DNA from: an uncultured Campylobacter sp. | Lineage (GTDB): Bacteria; Campylobacterota; Campylobacteria; Campylobacterales; Campylobacteraceae | Reading direction: 5' to 3' | Length of the DNA: 9,753 nt | NCBI RefSeq assembly: GCF_938045205.1 | Contig: NZ_CALIMY010000027.1 | Span: 1 to 9,753, forward strand | Part shown: one piece after another, positions 1 through 5,938 of the stretch | How the letters are laid out: each line of letters begins with the position of its first letter | Position numbering within the stretch: the first letter of the stretch is position 1 | The notes under the pieces: model-generated | Database searches by the model: none | The model's input: the letters and a program-made list of their open reading frames with translations, nothing else | Told to the model about the DNA's origin: nothing | Translations under genes and position numbers: made by a program

Positions 1-627
1 TTTTTCAGAAAAATTCATTCTATCAAATAGGTATTCGGAATGGTTGCGTTGTATATAATTTTTATAAATTAAAACAAACTTATCTAACAATATATGAATA
101 TTCGGTCCTTTATAAGCGCCGTCTAGAATAATTATCGGTCTATCAAATCCAGCACTCATATCGTTCAAATTTATTTTTAAATATTTCTTTGGGTCGGTTT
201 TTTTAGCTTTTAGTTTATTCATAAAAATTTCCTCAAACGTCTCATTATTATCATGATGCTTTTTTAATACTTCAAACCAATTAGATAAATTTATGTTCTC
301 TAGTTCATAGTATGCAATTTCATATGAGCTACGCCAAGAACTGCCATAGGCATAGGTCCTATAATCATTGATCATTCGCTCTAATTTTAGCTCGTAATCC
401 AAAAACTGTCCTATCGCTCTTTTATACAGCTCCTCTTTGGATAAAATTCTATTCTCTTTTAAGCAGAATCCTTGCTTGTATTTGTTGTAGTCGGAAAGGG
501 AAACTATCGCGAAGCCTCGTGAAGTGGAGTAGTCTGGCACGATGCGGATAAATGCGGCGCAGAGTATTATTATAAGAAGTAGCACTCCAGCTAGCGCTTT
601 AAATTTAAGAGATTTATAAAATTTCAT
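1..627 (-). CDS. Unknown membrane-anchored protein, downstream member of a tandem pair (3' end outside window)
   Basis: The frame is open for 209 codons from an ATG at 627 to the window edge, so the C-terminus is missing. I do not recognise the family. Residues 1-12 are basic (MKFYKSLKFKAL) and about 13-30 form one hydrophobic segment, so the rest is probably periplasmic. The Cys in the segment (ILCAA) does not fit a lipobox, so this looks like an uncleaved signal anchor. The product is a paralog of the gene at 675-1499: 56 of the first 66 residues are identical, then similarity falls to scattered blocks (NWFEVL against DWLEVL; LKINL..SAGFD against LKINL..FAGFD; LLDKFVLIYK against YLDKSFILYD). 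The start is set by AAGGAG seven or so bases upstream, also duplicated from the paralog. It lies 47 bases downstream of the paralog and is probably cotranscribed with it. AT-rich, accessory-looking. Function unknown. Confidence 0.8.
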   Translation of the reverse strand, partial: MKFYKSLKFKALAGVLLLIIILCAAFIRIVPDYSTSRGFAIVSLSDYNKYKQGFCLKENRILSKEELYKRAIGQFLDYELKLERMINDYRTYAYGSSWRSSYEIAYYELENINLSNWFEVLKKHHDNNETFEEIFMNKLKAKKTDPKKYLKINLNDMSAGFDRPIIILDGAYKGPNIHILLDKFVLIYKNYIQRNHSEYLFDRMNFSEK

Positions 628-658
628 ACCGACGCTCCTTTAAAATTTAAAATTTCAG
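596..658 (-). repeat. Duplicated leader and start module, copy 1 (other copy 1468-1531)
   Basis: These 63 bases match 1468-1531 exactly apart from one extra T in the other copy (three against four T after GCTCC). The unit covers the first ten codons, the ribosome binding site and about 20 bases of AT-rich leader. Identity stops abruptly beyond the CAG at 656-658 / 1529-1531, which marks one edge of the tandem duplication. Confidence 0.9.
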
Positions 659-674
659 TTGTTTACTCGGCTTT

Positions 675-1499
675 TCAGCCGCCTTTAAACAAATCTTCTC
701 TTACCAAGCGATCCGATATTTCTTCGACATTGTTTTTATAAATTTTAAAATCGCTATTGCCGCATGTGTCGATTTTAAAGTCATCTTCGCTATATGATCT
801 GGTTTGAATCTCTCTTTCATAATATTGCTTTCTATCCAATAAATCTTTGGGAGTATATCCTTCAGGAACTCTAACCGAAATAGCACTGAATTTAAAATCA
901 TCATAAAGAATGAAGCTTTTATCAAGATATAAAAGATATTTATTTAATCCTTTGTATTCAATTACCGGCATATCAAAGCCCGCAAAGCCCTCCGCTAAAT
1001 TTATCTTTAGCCTTTCTGCGATATTTACTGGCTTCATTTGAAATTTCTCGACAAAAATATTTCTATACAGCAGCCAAGCGTCTTGATTTTTACGTTTTTC
1101 TATCTCATACTCTTTGGATAAAACTTCCAACCAATCATCGTTATTAAATTTATCCGTCTCATAAAAGCCTACTTTAACGGCAAATTCTCCATTGCCGTAG
1201 TTGCAAGCTTCATTGTCATATACATAATAGCATCTGTCTGTAATAGCAGCATAAAACAATACGGATCTGTCTAAGGTATCTAAAATTCCGCGCTTAAATC
1301 GCTCCTCTTTAGACAAAATTCTATCCTCTTTTAGGCAATAGCCCTGCTTGTATTTGTTGTAGCCAAAGATTGAAACTACGGCGAAGCCTCGTGAAGTGGA
1401 ATAATCGGGGATTATACGGATAAATGCGGCGCAGAGTATCGCCGCCAGAAGCAGCGCCCCCGCCAGGGCTTTAAATTTAAGAGATTTATAAAATTTCAT
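675..1499 (-). CDS. Unknown membrane-anchored protein, upstream member of a tandem pair
   Basis: This 274-residue protein is not one I recognise. It has a short basic N-terminus, one hydrophobic segment at about 11-30 and a long hydrophilic, aromatic- and lysine-rich C-terminal part that should face the periplasm. It has no lipobox (the context is AILCA). Cys55 in QGYCLKE is conserved in the neighbouring paralog; further cysteines (CYYVYDNEAC, around 89-99) are not visible there. The frame is open upstream to 1604, but I chose the ATG at 1499 because AAGGAG lies just before it (1507-1512 on the plus strand) and because the paralog at 627 starts with the same residues and the same leader. The upstream Cache gene on the same strand ends 136 bases away. 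Immunity-type, effector-linked or sensory roles are all possible; nothing in the sequence decides. Confidence 0.85.
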   Translation of the reverse strand: MKFYKSLKFKALAGALLLAAILCAAFIRIIPDYSTSRGFAVVSIFGYNKYKQGYCLKEDRILSKEERFKRGILDTLDRSVLFYAAITDRCYYVYDNEACNYGNGEFAVKVGFYETDKFNNDDWLEVLSKEYEIEKRKNQDAWLLYRNIFVEKFQMKPVNIAERLKINLAEGFAGFDMPVIEYKGLNKYLLYLDKSFILYDDFKFSAISVRVPEGYTPKDLLDRKQYYEREIQTRSYSEDDFKIDTCGNSDFKIYKNNVEEISDRLVREDLFKGG

Positions 1500-1531
1500 A
1501 CCGACGCTCCTTTTAAAATTTAAAATTTCAG
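1468..1531 (-). repeat. Duplicated leader and start module, copy 2
   Basis: This is the partner of 596-658, in direct orientation and 872-873 bases away. It covers the Shine-Dalgarno and the first codons of the 675-1499 gene. That the noncoding leader is duplicated too argues for a tandem gene duplication or later gene conversion rather than only selection on the signal anchor. Confidence 0.9.
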
Positions 1532-1572
1532 CGTAAATTTCCGCGATCTTGCGATTAAATTTAAAAGCGCTC

Positions 1573-1593
1573 GTCGTGCCGCGACACCGCGAC
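1573..1593 (-). terminator. Possible weak terminator hairpin after the Cache gene
   Basis: GTCGTG at 1573-1578 can pair with CGCGAC at 1588-1593 (six pairs, one a G-T pair, nine-base loop). Read on the minus strand, a TTTT run follows about six bases later. It sits 43 bases past the Cache stop codon and upstream of the tandem-pair leader, where a terminator would separate the two units. The spacing to the T run is poor, so the call is weak. Confidence 0.25.
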
Positions 1594-1635
1594 AAAGCAG
1601 ACAAGCTGCAAAATGCCTAAATTTAAATCTCGCCG

Positions 1636-2454
1636 CTAGCCTTCGCGGTGCAAAATTATATAGCCCAGCTTCGTGCCGTTTTCGTCCGAAAATGCCCGCA
1701 CGTAAAAATAATGCCCGTCCTTTTTGATAAAGCTCTGCGCCCCAAAATCAAGCGTCGCCAAAATCGACAAAACGTCGTAATCCGGCGCGCTATTTACGAC
1801 GATAAAATCCTTGATAACGCCTATTTTATCGTAGAAGCAGTCGGTCTCGAACCTCTTATCTACGAGGATAAAAATATCGTTTCCCATGCGGTTGATCTGC
1901 GCGATAACGTGCTCGAAATCGAGCATTATCTCGGCGCTTCCGATAAATTTACCATCGCTAAAAACGGGCGAAATTCCACGCATGAAAACCCCGCACCGCC
2001 CCATCTCCACAAGCGCTTTTGGAAGCAAGCTCTGACGGATCTGCAAAAGCGAATGGCGAAAGGAGCTCAGATCGTCGTTGTAAAATTCGTCGCTCCAGCT
2101 CCTAGCCAGGCTTCTGGTGTTTTGCGTATGAAAATGTATCTTCACGCCCGTATAGAAGGGCACCGCGCTTAAGATATCTTTGTATTTTTTCGTCACGTCC
2201 ATGCACTCGCCGTGTTTGCCGCTCTCGAAGCAGCGCACCACGTCGCTGTTTTGCGATAAAATCAGCGAGATCGCAAAGGCGTTTAGCTTCTCTTCGTCCA
2301 CGATCTTTTCAAATAGACTCGCGCTAAAATCGAACTGCTGCTTGATTTTTATCTCGTTTTCCTCGCTTTTAAAGCGCAGGTAAAACGCAAAGGTGGCGAC
2401 ACAGCAAGCAAGCGCGAAAAGGCTTAGGTATTTTTTGGATCGCGCGCCTATCAT
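1636..2454 (-). CDS. Stand-alone membrane-anchored double-Cache (dCache_3-like) sensory protein
   Basis: A 272-residue protein with one membrane segment at about 9-27 and then an extracytoplasmic sensor region. The stretch from about 105 to 180 matches the dCache_3 type seen at the front of chemoreceptors and diguanylate cyclases: KIHFHTQNTRSLARSW (105-120), DDLSSFRHSL (127-136), then E150, MGRCGVFMRGISPVF and a GSAEIMLDF strand. A second subdomain follows at about 190-267, ending GYIILHREG. Family members normally continue into a second membrane helix and a HAMP, MCP or GGDEF output; here the stop comes just before that helix. None of this appears in the 136 downstream bases, so it is a sensor without output: either a free-standing ligand-binding partner or a truncated receptor. 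Its ATG overlaps the stop of the HIT gene (ATGA, 2451-2454), which suggests translational coupling; its own ribosome site is weak. Confidence 0.82.
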   Translation of the reverse strand: MIGARSKKYLSLFALACCVATFAFYLRFKSEENEIKIKQQFDFSASLFEKIVDEEKLNAFAISLILSQNSDVVRCFESGKHGECMDVTKKYKDILSAVPFYTGVKIHFHTQNTRSLARSWSDEFYNDDLSSFRHSLLQIRQSLLPKALVEMGRCGVFMRGISPVFSDGKFIGSAEIMLDFEHVIAQINRMGNDIFILVDKRFETDCFYDKIGVIKDFIVVNSAPDYDVLSILATLDFGAQSFIKKDGHYFYVRAFSDENGTKLGYIILHREG

Positions 2455-2822
2455 CTGAATTCCATCTTTAAATTTGCCGCTAAAACTTCTGCAAATTCGC
2501 TAAATTCCGGCAGATCGAGTTTGCCGTTTCGCATCTTTTTGCCCCAGACGGACTCCGGGAAAAAGCTGTCGTTTTTAAAGCGCGCCTGGACGTGAAAATG
2601 CACGCGCGGCACGTAGTTGGCGAAGCTTGCGATGTTGATCTTATCGGGCGCATAAAACTCCCGCAGGCTCTTTTCGCACTGAAGCACGGCGCGCCACAGA
2701 TGCGCCAGCGTCGCCTCGTCGCAGTCGCTAAGCTCCTTAAATTTTGCCTTCGTAAAGACCTTCACCCACGGCACTTCGTGCTCCTCGCGCTCCACATAAA
2801 TCATCTCGTCTTCGTAAATCAT
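2451..2822 (-). CDS. HIT (histidine triad) family protein
   Basis: A 123-residue cytosolic protein of the HIT superfamily, nucleotide hydrolases/transferases acting on nucleoside phosphoramidates or dinucleoside polyphosphates. The signature sits at about 63-93: INIASFANY, then PRVHFHVQARF, then a DSFFPESVWG tail typical of a bacterial subgroup. Against the H-x-H-x-H pattern, the first His is Arg73, while the presumed nucleophile His75 and His77 are present. A Gln follows at 79. The substitution may be normal in this subgroup. The ORF is open to 2861, but ATG at 2822 is chosen: AAGGAG lies five bases before it and MIYEDE is the family's usual start. It is the first gene of a two-gene unit with the Cache protein. 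I saw no convincing -10 box in the AT-rich gap upstream. The substrate cannot be read from sequence. Confidence 0.9.
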   Translation of the reverse strand: MIYEDEMIYVEREEHEVPWVKVFTKAKFKELSDCDEATLAHLWRAVLQCEKSLREFYAPDKINIASFANYVPRVHFHVQARFKNDSFFPESVWGKKMRNGKLDLPEFSEFAEVLAANLKMEFR

Positions 2823-2952
2823 CGCTTCTCCTTGAAAATAGAATTTTAATGCAAAGCCCATTAAAGCTCGGTAAATTCCTCTTACATAAATAATATACTA
2901 AAATACATTAATTAAATATATCTATAAAATATCGATATATTCGTGATTTTTA

Positions 2953-2961
2953 TGCTATAAT
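2953..2961 (+). promoter_or_regulatory. Extended -10 promoter for the MFS gene
   Basis: TGCTATAAT gives a perfect TATAAT at 2956-2961 with an upstream TG, in a T-rich context and with no good -35, as is usual for the main sigma factor in Campylobacter. Transcription would start about 2968-2970, giving a very short leader with AAGGA at 2974-2978 and ATG at 2985. Confidence 0.7.
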
Positions 2962-2984
2962 TCTATTTTTTAAAAGGAATATAT

Positions 2985-4193
2985 ATGAAATCAGTTTGGA
3001 TAATGATCCTATGCGCCGCGGCGATTTTGATGATTACGATGGGCATGCGTATGTCATTAGGTCTTTTCGTGCAACCTATAATGCAAGCAAATTCCCTATC
3101 CATCGCGCAAGTAAGCTTTGCGATGGCAACTACGCAGCTGGTATGGGGTTTTTCGCAACCGCTTAGCGGGATACTTGCAGACAAGCTCGGTGCCTACGTC
3201 GTGCTGTTTTGGGGCAGCGTGCTTTTGGCGATTAGCTGCGCTCTTGTGCCGTTATTTAGTAGTGAAAGCGCGCTTGTATTAACGATGGGTTTTGGGCTTG
3301 CACTGGGGCTTGGCGCGGGTAGTTTTCCGATTCTAATGAGCCTAATGGCAAAGCGCCTGCCATTTTCTATCCGCTCGGTTGCTAGCGGAGTGCTAAATGC
3401 AGGCGGCTCGTTCGGGCAGTTTTTATTTGCGCCGATGATTGGGTTTTGTATCGCAACGCCTGCTTTGGGATACGGCGGCGCATTTTTTACGCTTGCAGGG
3501 CTTAGCTTGTTAATTCTGCCGCTTGCAAGACTTTTGGCAGGCGGTAAAATTCTATTTGGCGAACAGACCAGCCTGCATGAAGAAGATAAGCGCAGCTTAG
3601 GCGAAGTTCTGCGTTTGGCACTGCGCGATAAAAGCTATATTTTGATAAATTTAAGCTTTGCTACGTGCGGTTTTCACGTAGCGTTTTTAGTGACGCATCT
3701 GCCTAGTGAAGTAGCGCTAAGCGGGCATGGCGCACAGGTAGCGTCTTTTTCGCTCGCACTGATTGGCATCGCAAACATCGTAGGCAGCTTATTCGTAGGT
3801 TGGTGTGTTTCCAAAGTGCGCTGTAAAGTCATTTTATTTTGCATATATGCCCTACGTATCGCTCTTATTGGTGCTTATGTGCTCTCGCCCAAAGATAGCC
3901 TTACGTTTTATATCTTCAGCGTGGGATTAGGATTTACCTGGCTAGCGACCGTACCGCCTACTGCGGCTGCCGTCGGTAAGCTATTAGGGACGCGATATTT
4001 AGCAAGCCTATTTGGATTTACGATGCTTTCGCATCAAATCGGCGGATTTTTTGGCGCATATATCGGGGGTCTTGCGGTACGGGCATACGGCGCGTATGAT
4101 TATATGTGGTATTTGGATATGACGCTAGCGGCTATTGCAGCTCTGCTAAGCCTGCCTGTGCGTGAATCTAAGATGAAGCACGTGAAATTTTAA
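2985..4193 (+). CDS. MFS transporter (12 helices, monocarboxylate/oxalate-formate antiporter-like)
   Basis: A 402-residue inner-membrane transporter with about 12 hydrophobic segments in two halves joined by a charged central loop near 193-210 (EQTSLHEEDKRSLGE). The cytosolic loop between helices 2 and 3 holds the MFS signature (GILADKLGAYVVL), with a degenerate copy in the second half (GWCVSKVRCKVIL). The layout, with LGLFVQPIM in helix 1, QPLSGILADK and GAGSFPILMSLMAKRLP, resembles the monocarboxylate / oxalate-formate group and related YbfB-like carriers. The substrate cannot be fixed; a small organic anion or drug efflux are both possible. ATG is supported by AAGGA six bases upstream and a strong promoter. 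It is a single gene, divergent from the HIT unit and convergent with yigZ. Its stop lies inside an AAATTTTAAAAATTTT tract. Confidence 0.9.
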   Translation: MKSVWIMILCAAAILMITMGMRMSLGLFVQPIMQANSLSIAQVSFAMATTQLVWGFSQPLSGILADKLGAYVVLFWGSVLLAISCALVPLFSSESALVLTMGFGLALGLGAGSFPILMSLMAKRLPFSIRSVASGVLNAGGSFGQFLFAPMIGFCIATPALGYGGAFFTLAGLSLLILPLARLLAGGKILFGEQTSLHEEDKRSLGEVLRLALRDKSYILINLSFATCGFHVAFLVTHLPSEVALSGHGAQVASFSLALIGIANIVGSLFVGWCVSKVRCKVILFCIYALRIALIGAYVLSPKDSLTFYIFSVGLGFTWLATVPPTAAAVGKLLGTRYLASLFGFTMLSHQIGGFFGAYIGGLAVRAYGAYDYMWYLDMTLAAIAALLSLPVRESKMKHVKF

Positions 4194-4432
4194 AAATTTT
4201 ATGGGATTTTGAAATTTACGGACGGAATTTTCGCCTGATTTTGCAAGCCAAATTACGACGAAATTTTGAAATTCTTAAAATTTTAAAATTTATCGGATTT
4301 TATGTTTCGCACGATGAAATTTCACTTTAGCTTTAAAATTCCGCTGCGATAATGCGATAAAATGCAAAATCCGCTTGTGCTTTCAAATTTAGCCGGGGCA
4401 AACTTTTAAATTTTATAGAATTTTAAAATTTC
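4184..4432. repeat. Convergent gene end region with three A/T palindromes
   Basis: The 229 bases between the MFS and yigZ stops hold no gene. Three near-perfect palindromes occur: GAAATTTTAAAAATTTT at 4184-4200 (spanning the MFS stop), AAAATTTTAAAATTT at 4277-4291, and GAATTTTAAAATTTC at 4418-4432 (spanning the yigZ stop). A similar one is at 7282-7295. They could form A/T stems that end transcription from both sides or be a genome-wide sequence bias. No GC-rich hairpin with a T run was found here. Confidence 0.6.
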
Positions 4433-5031
4433 GGCTCGTGCAGCATTTTAAGGGCTCGCGCGCGAGCGTCTGCAAAGCCCATAAATTTTTCAAATTCTTC
4501 TGCGCTAAGCTCTGCGCTAAACTCCGCTCCCGCAGCGCCAAAGCTCGCTTCATAAACGAAACCCGATTTTTTTAAAAAATGTTCAAATTTAGCCACCGCC
4601 GCAAACGGCACGAAAAATATGCACTTCTTACGCAGCACGAATTCCACTAGCTCTGCGGCGTCCGCAGCGGCGTCTATCGCGGCATTTGCGCTACTGGCGT
4701 ATGCGCGCACGAGCCCGCCGGTACCTAGCTTGATGCCGCCGAAATAGCGCACCACGAGCACTGCGGCGTTAATTAAGCTGGCGCCGCGAAGCGCGTTTAG
4801 ACACGGCGCGCCCGCAGTCGATTTGGGCTCGCCGTCGTCGCTTGAGTTTTCTACGATCTGCCCGGGCTCGTTCAGCGCGCGATACGCCCAGACGATATGC
4901 CGCGCCTTGGGGTGTTGCTGCCGCAGCCGCACACGCAGCGTCTCAAAGCTTGCTAGCGGCGCAAGATAGGCGATGAAGCTTGATTTTTTAATCTCCTGCG
5001 CGGCGCTGATCTCTTTTTCAATCGTTTTCAA
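4423..5031 (-). CDS. yigZ: YigZ/IMPACT family protein (UPF0029), TTG start
   Basis: A 202-residue cytosolic protein of the IMPACT/YigZ family, two-domain proteins with a ribosomal-protein-S5-like fold, linked to translation control in eukaryotes but without a settled bacterial role. The N-terminal domain shows the family blocks: KKSSFIAYLAP (15-25), KARHIVWAY (42-50), SSDDGEPKSTAGAP (63-76) and VVRYFGGIKLGTGGLVRAY (93-111). A C-terminal domain follows from about 130, where FEHFLKKSGF fits the small alpha/beta part. The length is normal for the family. The start codon is TTG (5029-5031), supported by AAGGAA five bases upstream; no ATG lies near it and the N-terminus KTIEKEISAAQEIKKSSF fits the family. 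It is divergent from galU, with its own promoter at 5064-5092. Confidence 0.93.
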   Translation of the reverse strand: MKTIEKEISAAQEIKKSSFIAYLAPLASFETLRVRLRQQHPKARHIVWAYRALNEPGQIVENSSDDGEPKSTAGAPCLNALRGASLINAAVLVVRYFGGIKLGTGGLVRAYASSANAAIDAAADAAELVEFVLRKKCIFFVPFAAVAKFEHFLKKSGFVYEASFGAAGAEFSAELSAEEFEKFMGFADARARALKMLHEPKF

Positions 5032-5063
5032 GGCTTTCCTTTGCGGAATTTTATCTTTTTTGC

Positions 5064-5092
5064 ATTATAATAAAAGTTCAAAAAAAGATCAA
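5064..5092 (-). promoter_or_regulatory. yigZ promoter, minus strand
   Basis: On the minus strand, TTGATC (5087-5092) and a perfect TATAAT (5064-5069) are separated by exactly 17 bases. The leader to the TTG start is about 26 bases. The -35 overlaps the start of the galU ribosome site (5091-5097), and the -10 overlaps the galU -10, so the two directions share DNA. Confidence 0.65.
5066..5071 (+). promoter_or_regulatory. galU-pgi promoter -10 box
   Basis: A perfect TATAAT follows TTTTTTGCAT. There is no good -35; TTGCGG at 5041-5046 is the nearest, with a 19-base spacer. A start near 5078 gives a leader of about 24 bases containing AAAGGAG (5091-5097). The box lies in the palindrome ATTATAAT and overlaps the opposing yigZ -10. 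Confidence 0.65.
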
Positions 5093-5101
5093 AGGAGCTT
5101 C

Positions 5102-5938
5102 ATGATCCAGACTTGTTTATTTCCCGCGGCGGGCTACGGCACGCGCTTTTTGCCCGCGACCAAATCGCTACCAAAAGAGATGCTTCCGATCCTTACCAAG
5201 CCGCTCATTCACTACGGCGTGGACGAGGCGCTGGAGGCGGGCATGGACAATATGGCGTTCGTCACGGGTCGCGGCAAGCGCGCTCTGGAGGATTATTTCG
5301 ACCGCAGCTACGAGCTGGAGGATCAAATTTCAGGCAGCAGCAAGGAGTATCTGCTCGACGAGATCAGAGCACTTATGAAGCGCTGCACCTTCTCTTTTAC
5401 GCGCCAAGAGCAGATGAAGGGGCTCGGCAACGCAATTTATACGGGTAAAATTTTAATCCGCGACGAGCCTTTTGGCGTGGTACTCGCAGACGATCTGTGC
5501 GTGAACGAAAACGGCGAGGGCGTGCTTGCGCAGATGGTTAAAATTTACGAAAAATACCGCTGCAGCGTCGTTGCGGTAATGGAGGTGCCGCCGCAGGACG
5601 TAAACAAATACGGCATCATCGCGGGAAAGAGCATCAGCGACGATCTGATAATGGTCTCGGATATGATAGAAAAGCCCGAGGCTAGCGAGGCTCCGTCAAA
5701 CTTAGCCATCATCGGGCGCTACATCCTAACGCCTAATATTTTCGATCTCATCGAGCAGACGGCGCCGGGTAAAAACGGCGAGGTGCAGATCACCGACGCG
5801 CTTTTGAAGCAGGCTCAAAACGGCGTGGTGATCGCGTATAAATTTAAAGGCACTCGCTTCGACTGCGGCTCGGTAAAAGGCTACGTGGAGGCGATCAAAT
5901 ATTTCTACGAGCGAGAATTCGGCGATGGTAAAAAATGA
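5102..5938 (+). CDS. galU: UTP-glucose-1-phosphate uridylyltransferase
   Basis: Makes UDP-glucose from UTP and glucose-1-phosphate in the cytosol, feeding nucleotide-sugar supply for surface glycans. The 278 residues match the usual bacterial GalU length. The nucleotide-binding N-terminus PAAGYGTRFLPATKSLPKEM (8-27) is intact, followed by QEQMKGLGNAI (102-112), the metal-site VVLADD (126-131), VNKYGII (168-173), the sugar-site EKP (190-192), GEVQITDAL (226-234) and FDCGS (253-257). The frame is open upstream to 4973, but ATG 5102 is chosen because of AAAGGAG four bases before it and the family N-terminus. It is the first gene of a galU-pgi unit; its last 14 bases overlap pgi. As I recall, the same two genes are neighbours in C. 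jejuni. GC-rich codon use fits the housekeeping core. Confidence 0.97.
   Translation: MIQTCLFPAAGYGTRFLPATKSLPKEMLPILTKPLIHYGVDEALEAGMDNMAFVTGRGKRALEDYFDRSYELEDQISGSSKEYLLDEIRALMKRCTFSFTRQEQMKGLGNAIYTGKILIRDEPFGVVLADDLCVNENGEGVLAQMVKIYEKYRCSVVAVMEVPPQDVNKYGIIAGKSISDDLIMVSDMIEKPEASEAPSNLAIIGRYILTPNIFDLIEQTAPGKNGEVQITDALLKQAQNGVVIAYKFKGTRFDCGSVKGYVEAIKYFYEREFGDGKK

Noticed and set aside
560..1440. Lipoprotein signal peptides in the tandem pair
   Set aside because: The Cys in the hydrophobic segment is preceded by Ile-Leu, not a small residue, so the lipobox rule fails.
1500..1604. Upstream in-frame extension of the 675-1499 gene to a start at 1604
   Set aside because: The tandem paralog at 627 starts at the equivalent ATG with the same leader and AAGGAG; the extension has no ribosome site and no counterpart in the paralog.
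1648..2172. 174-codon plus-strand ORF opposite the Cache gene
   Set aside because: It lies wholly antisense to a recognised sensor domain, shows no domain of its own and has no ribosome site.
2592..2849. Plus-strand ORF opposite the HIT gene
   Set aside because: Its protein is a shadow of the HIT coding sequence without recognisable features.
4973..5101. 43-residue N-terminal extension of GalU
   Set aside because: It would overlap the start of yigZ and the promoters. AAAGGAG and the conserved MIQTCLFPAAGYGTR N-terminus place the start at 5102.
5113..5448. 111-codon ORF in another frame of galU
   Set aside because: It lies inside a fully supported gene and has composition-driven Arg/Gly/Ala content only.
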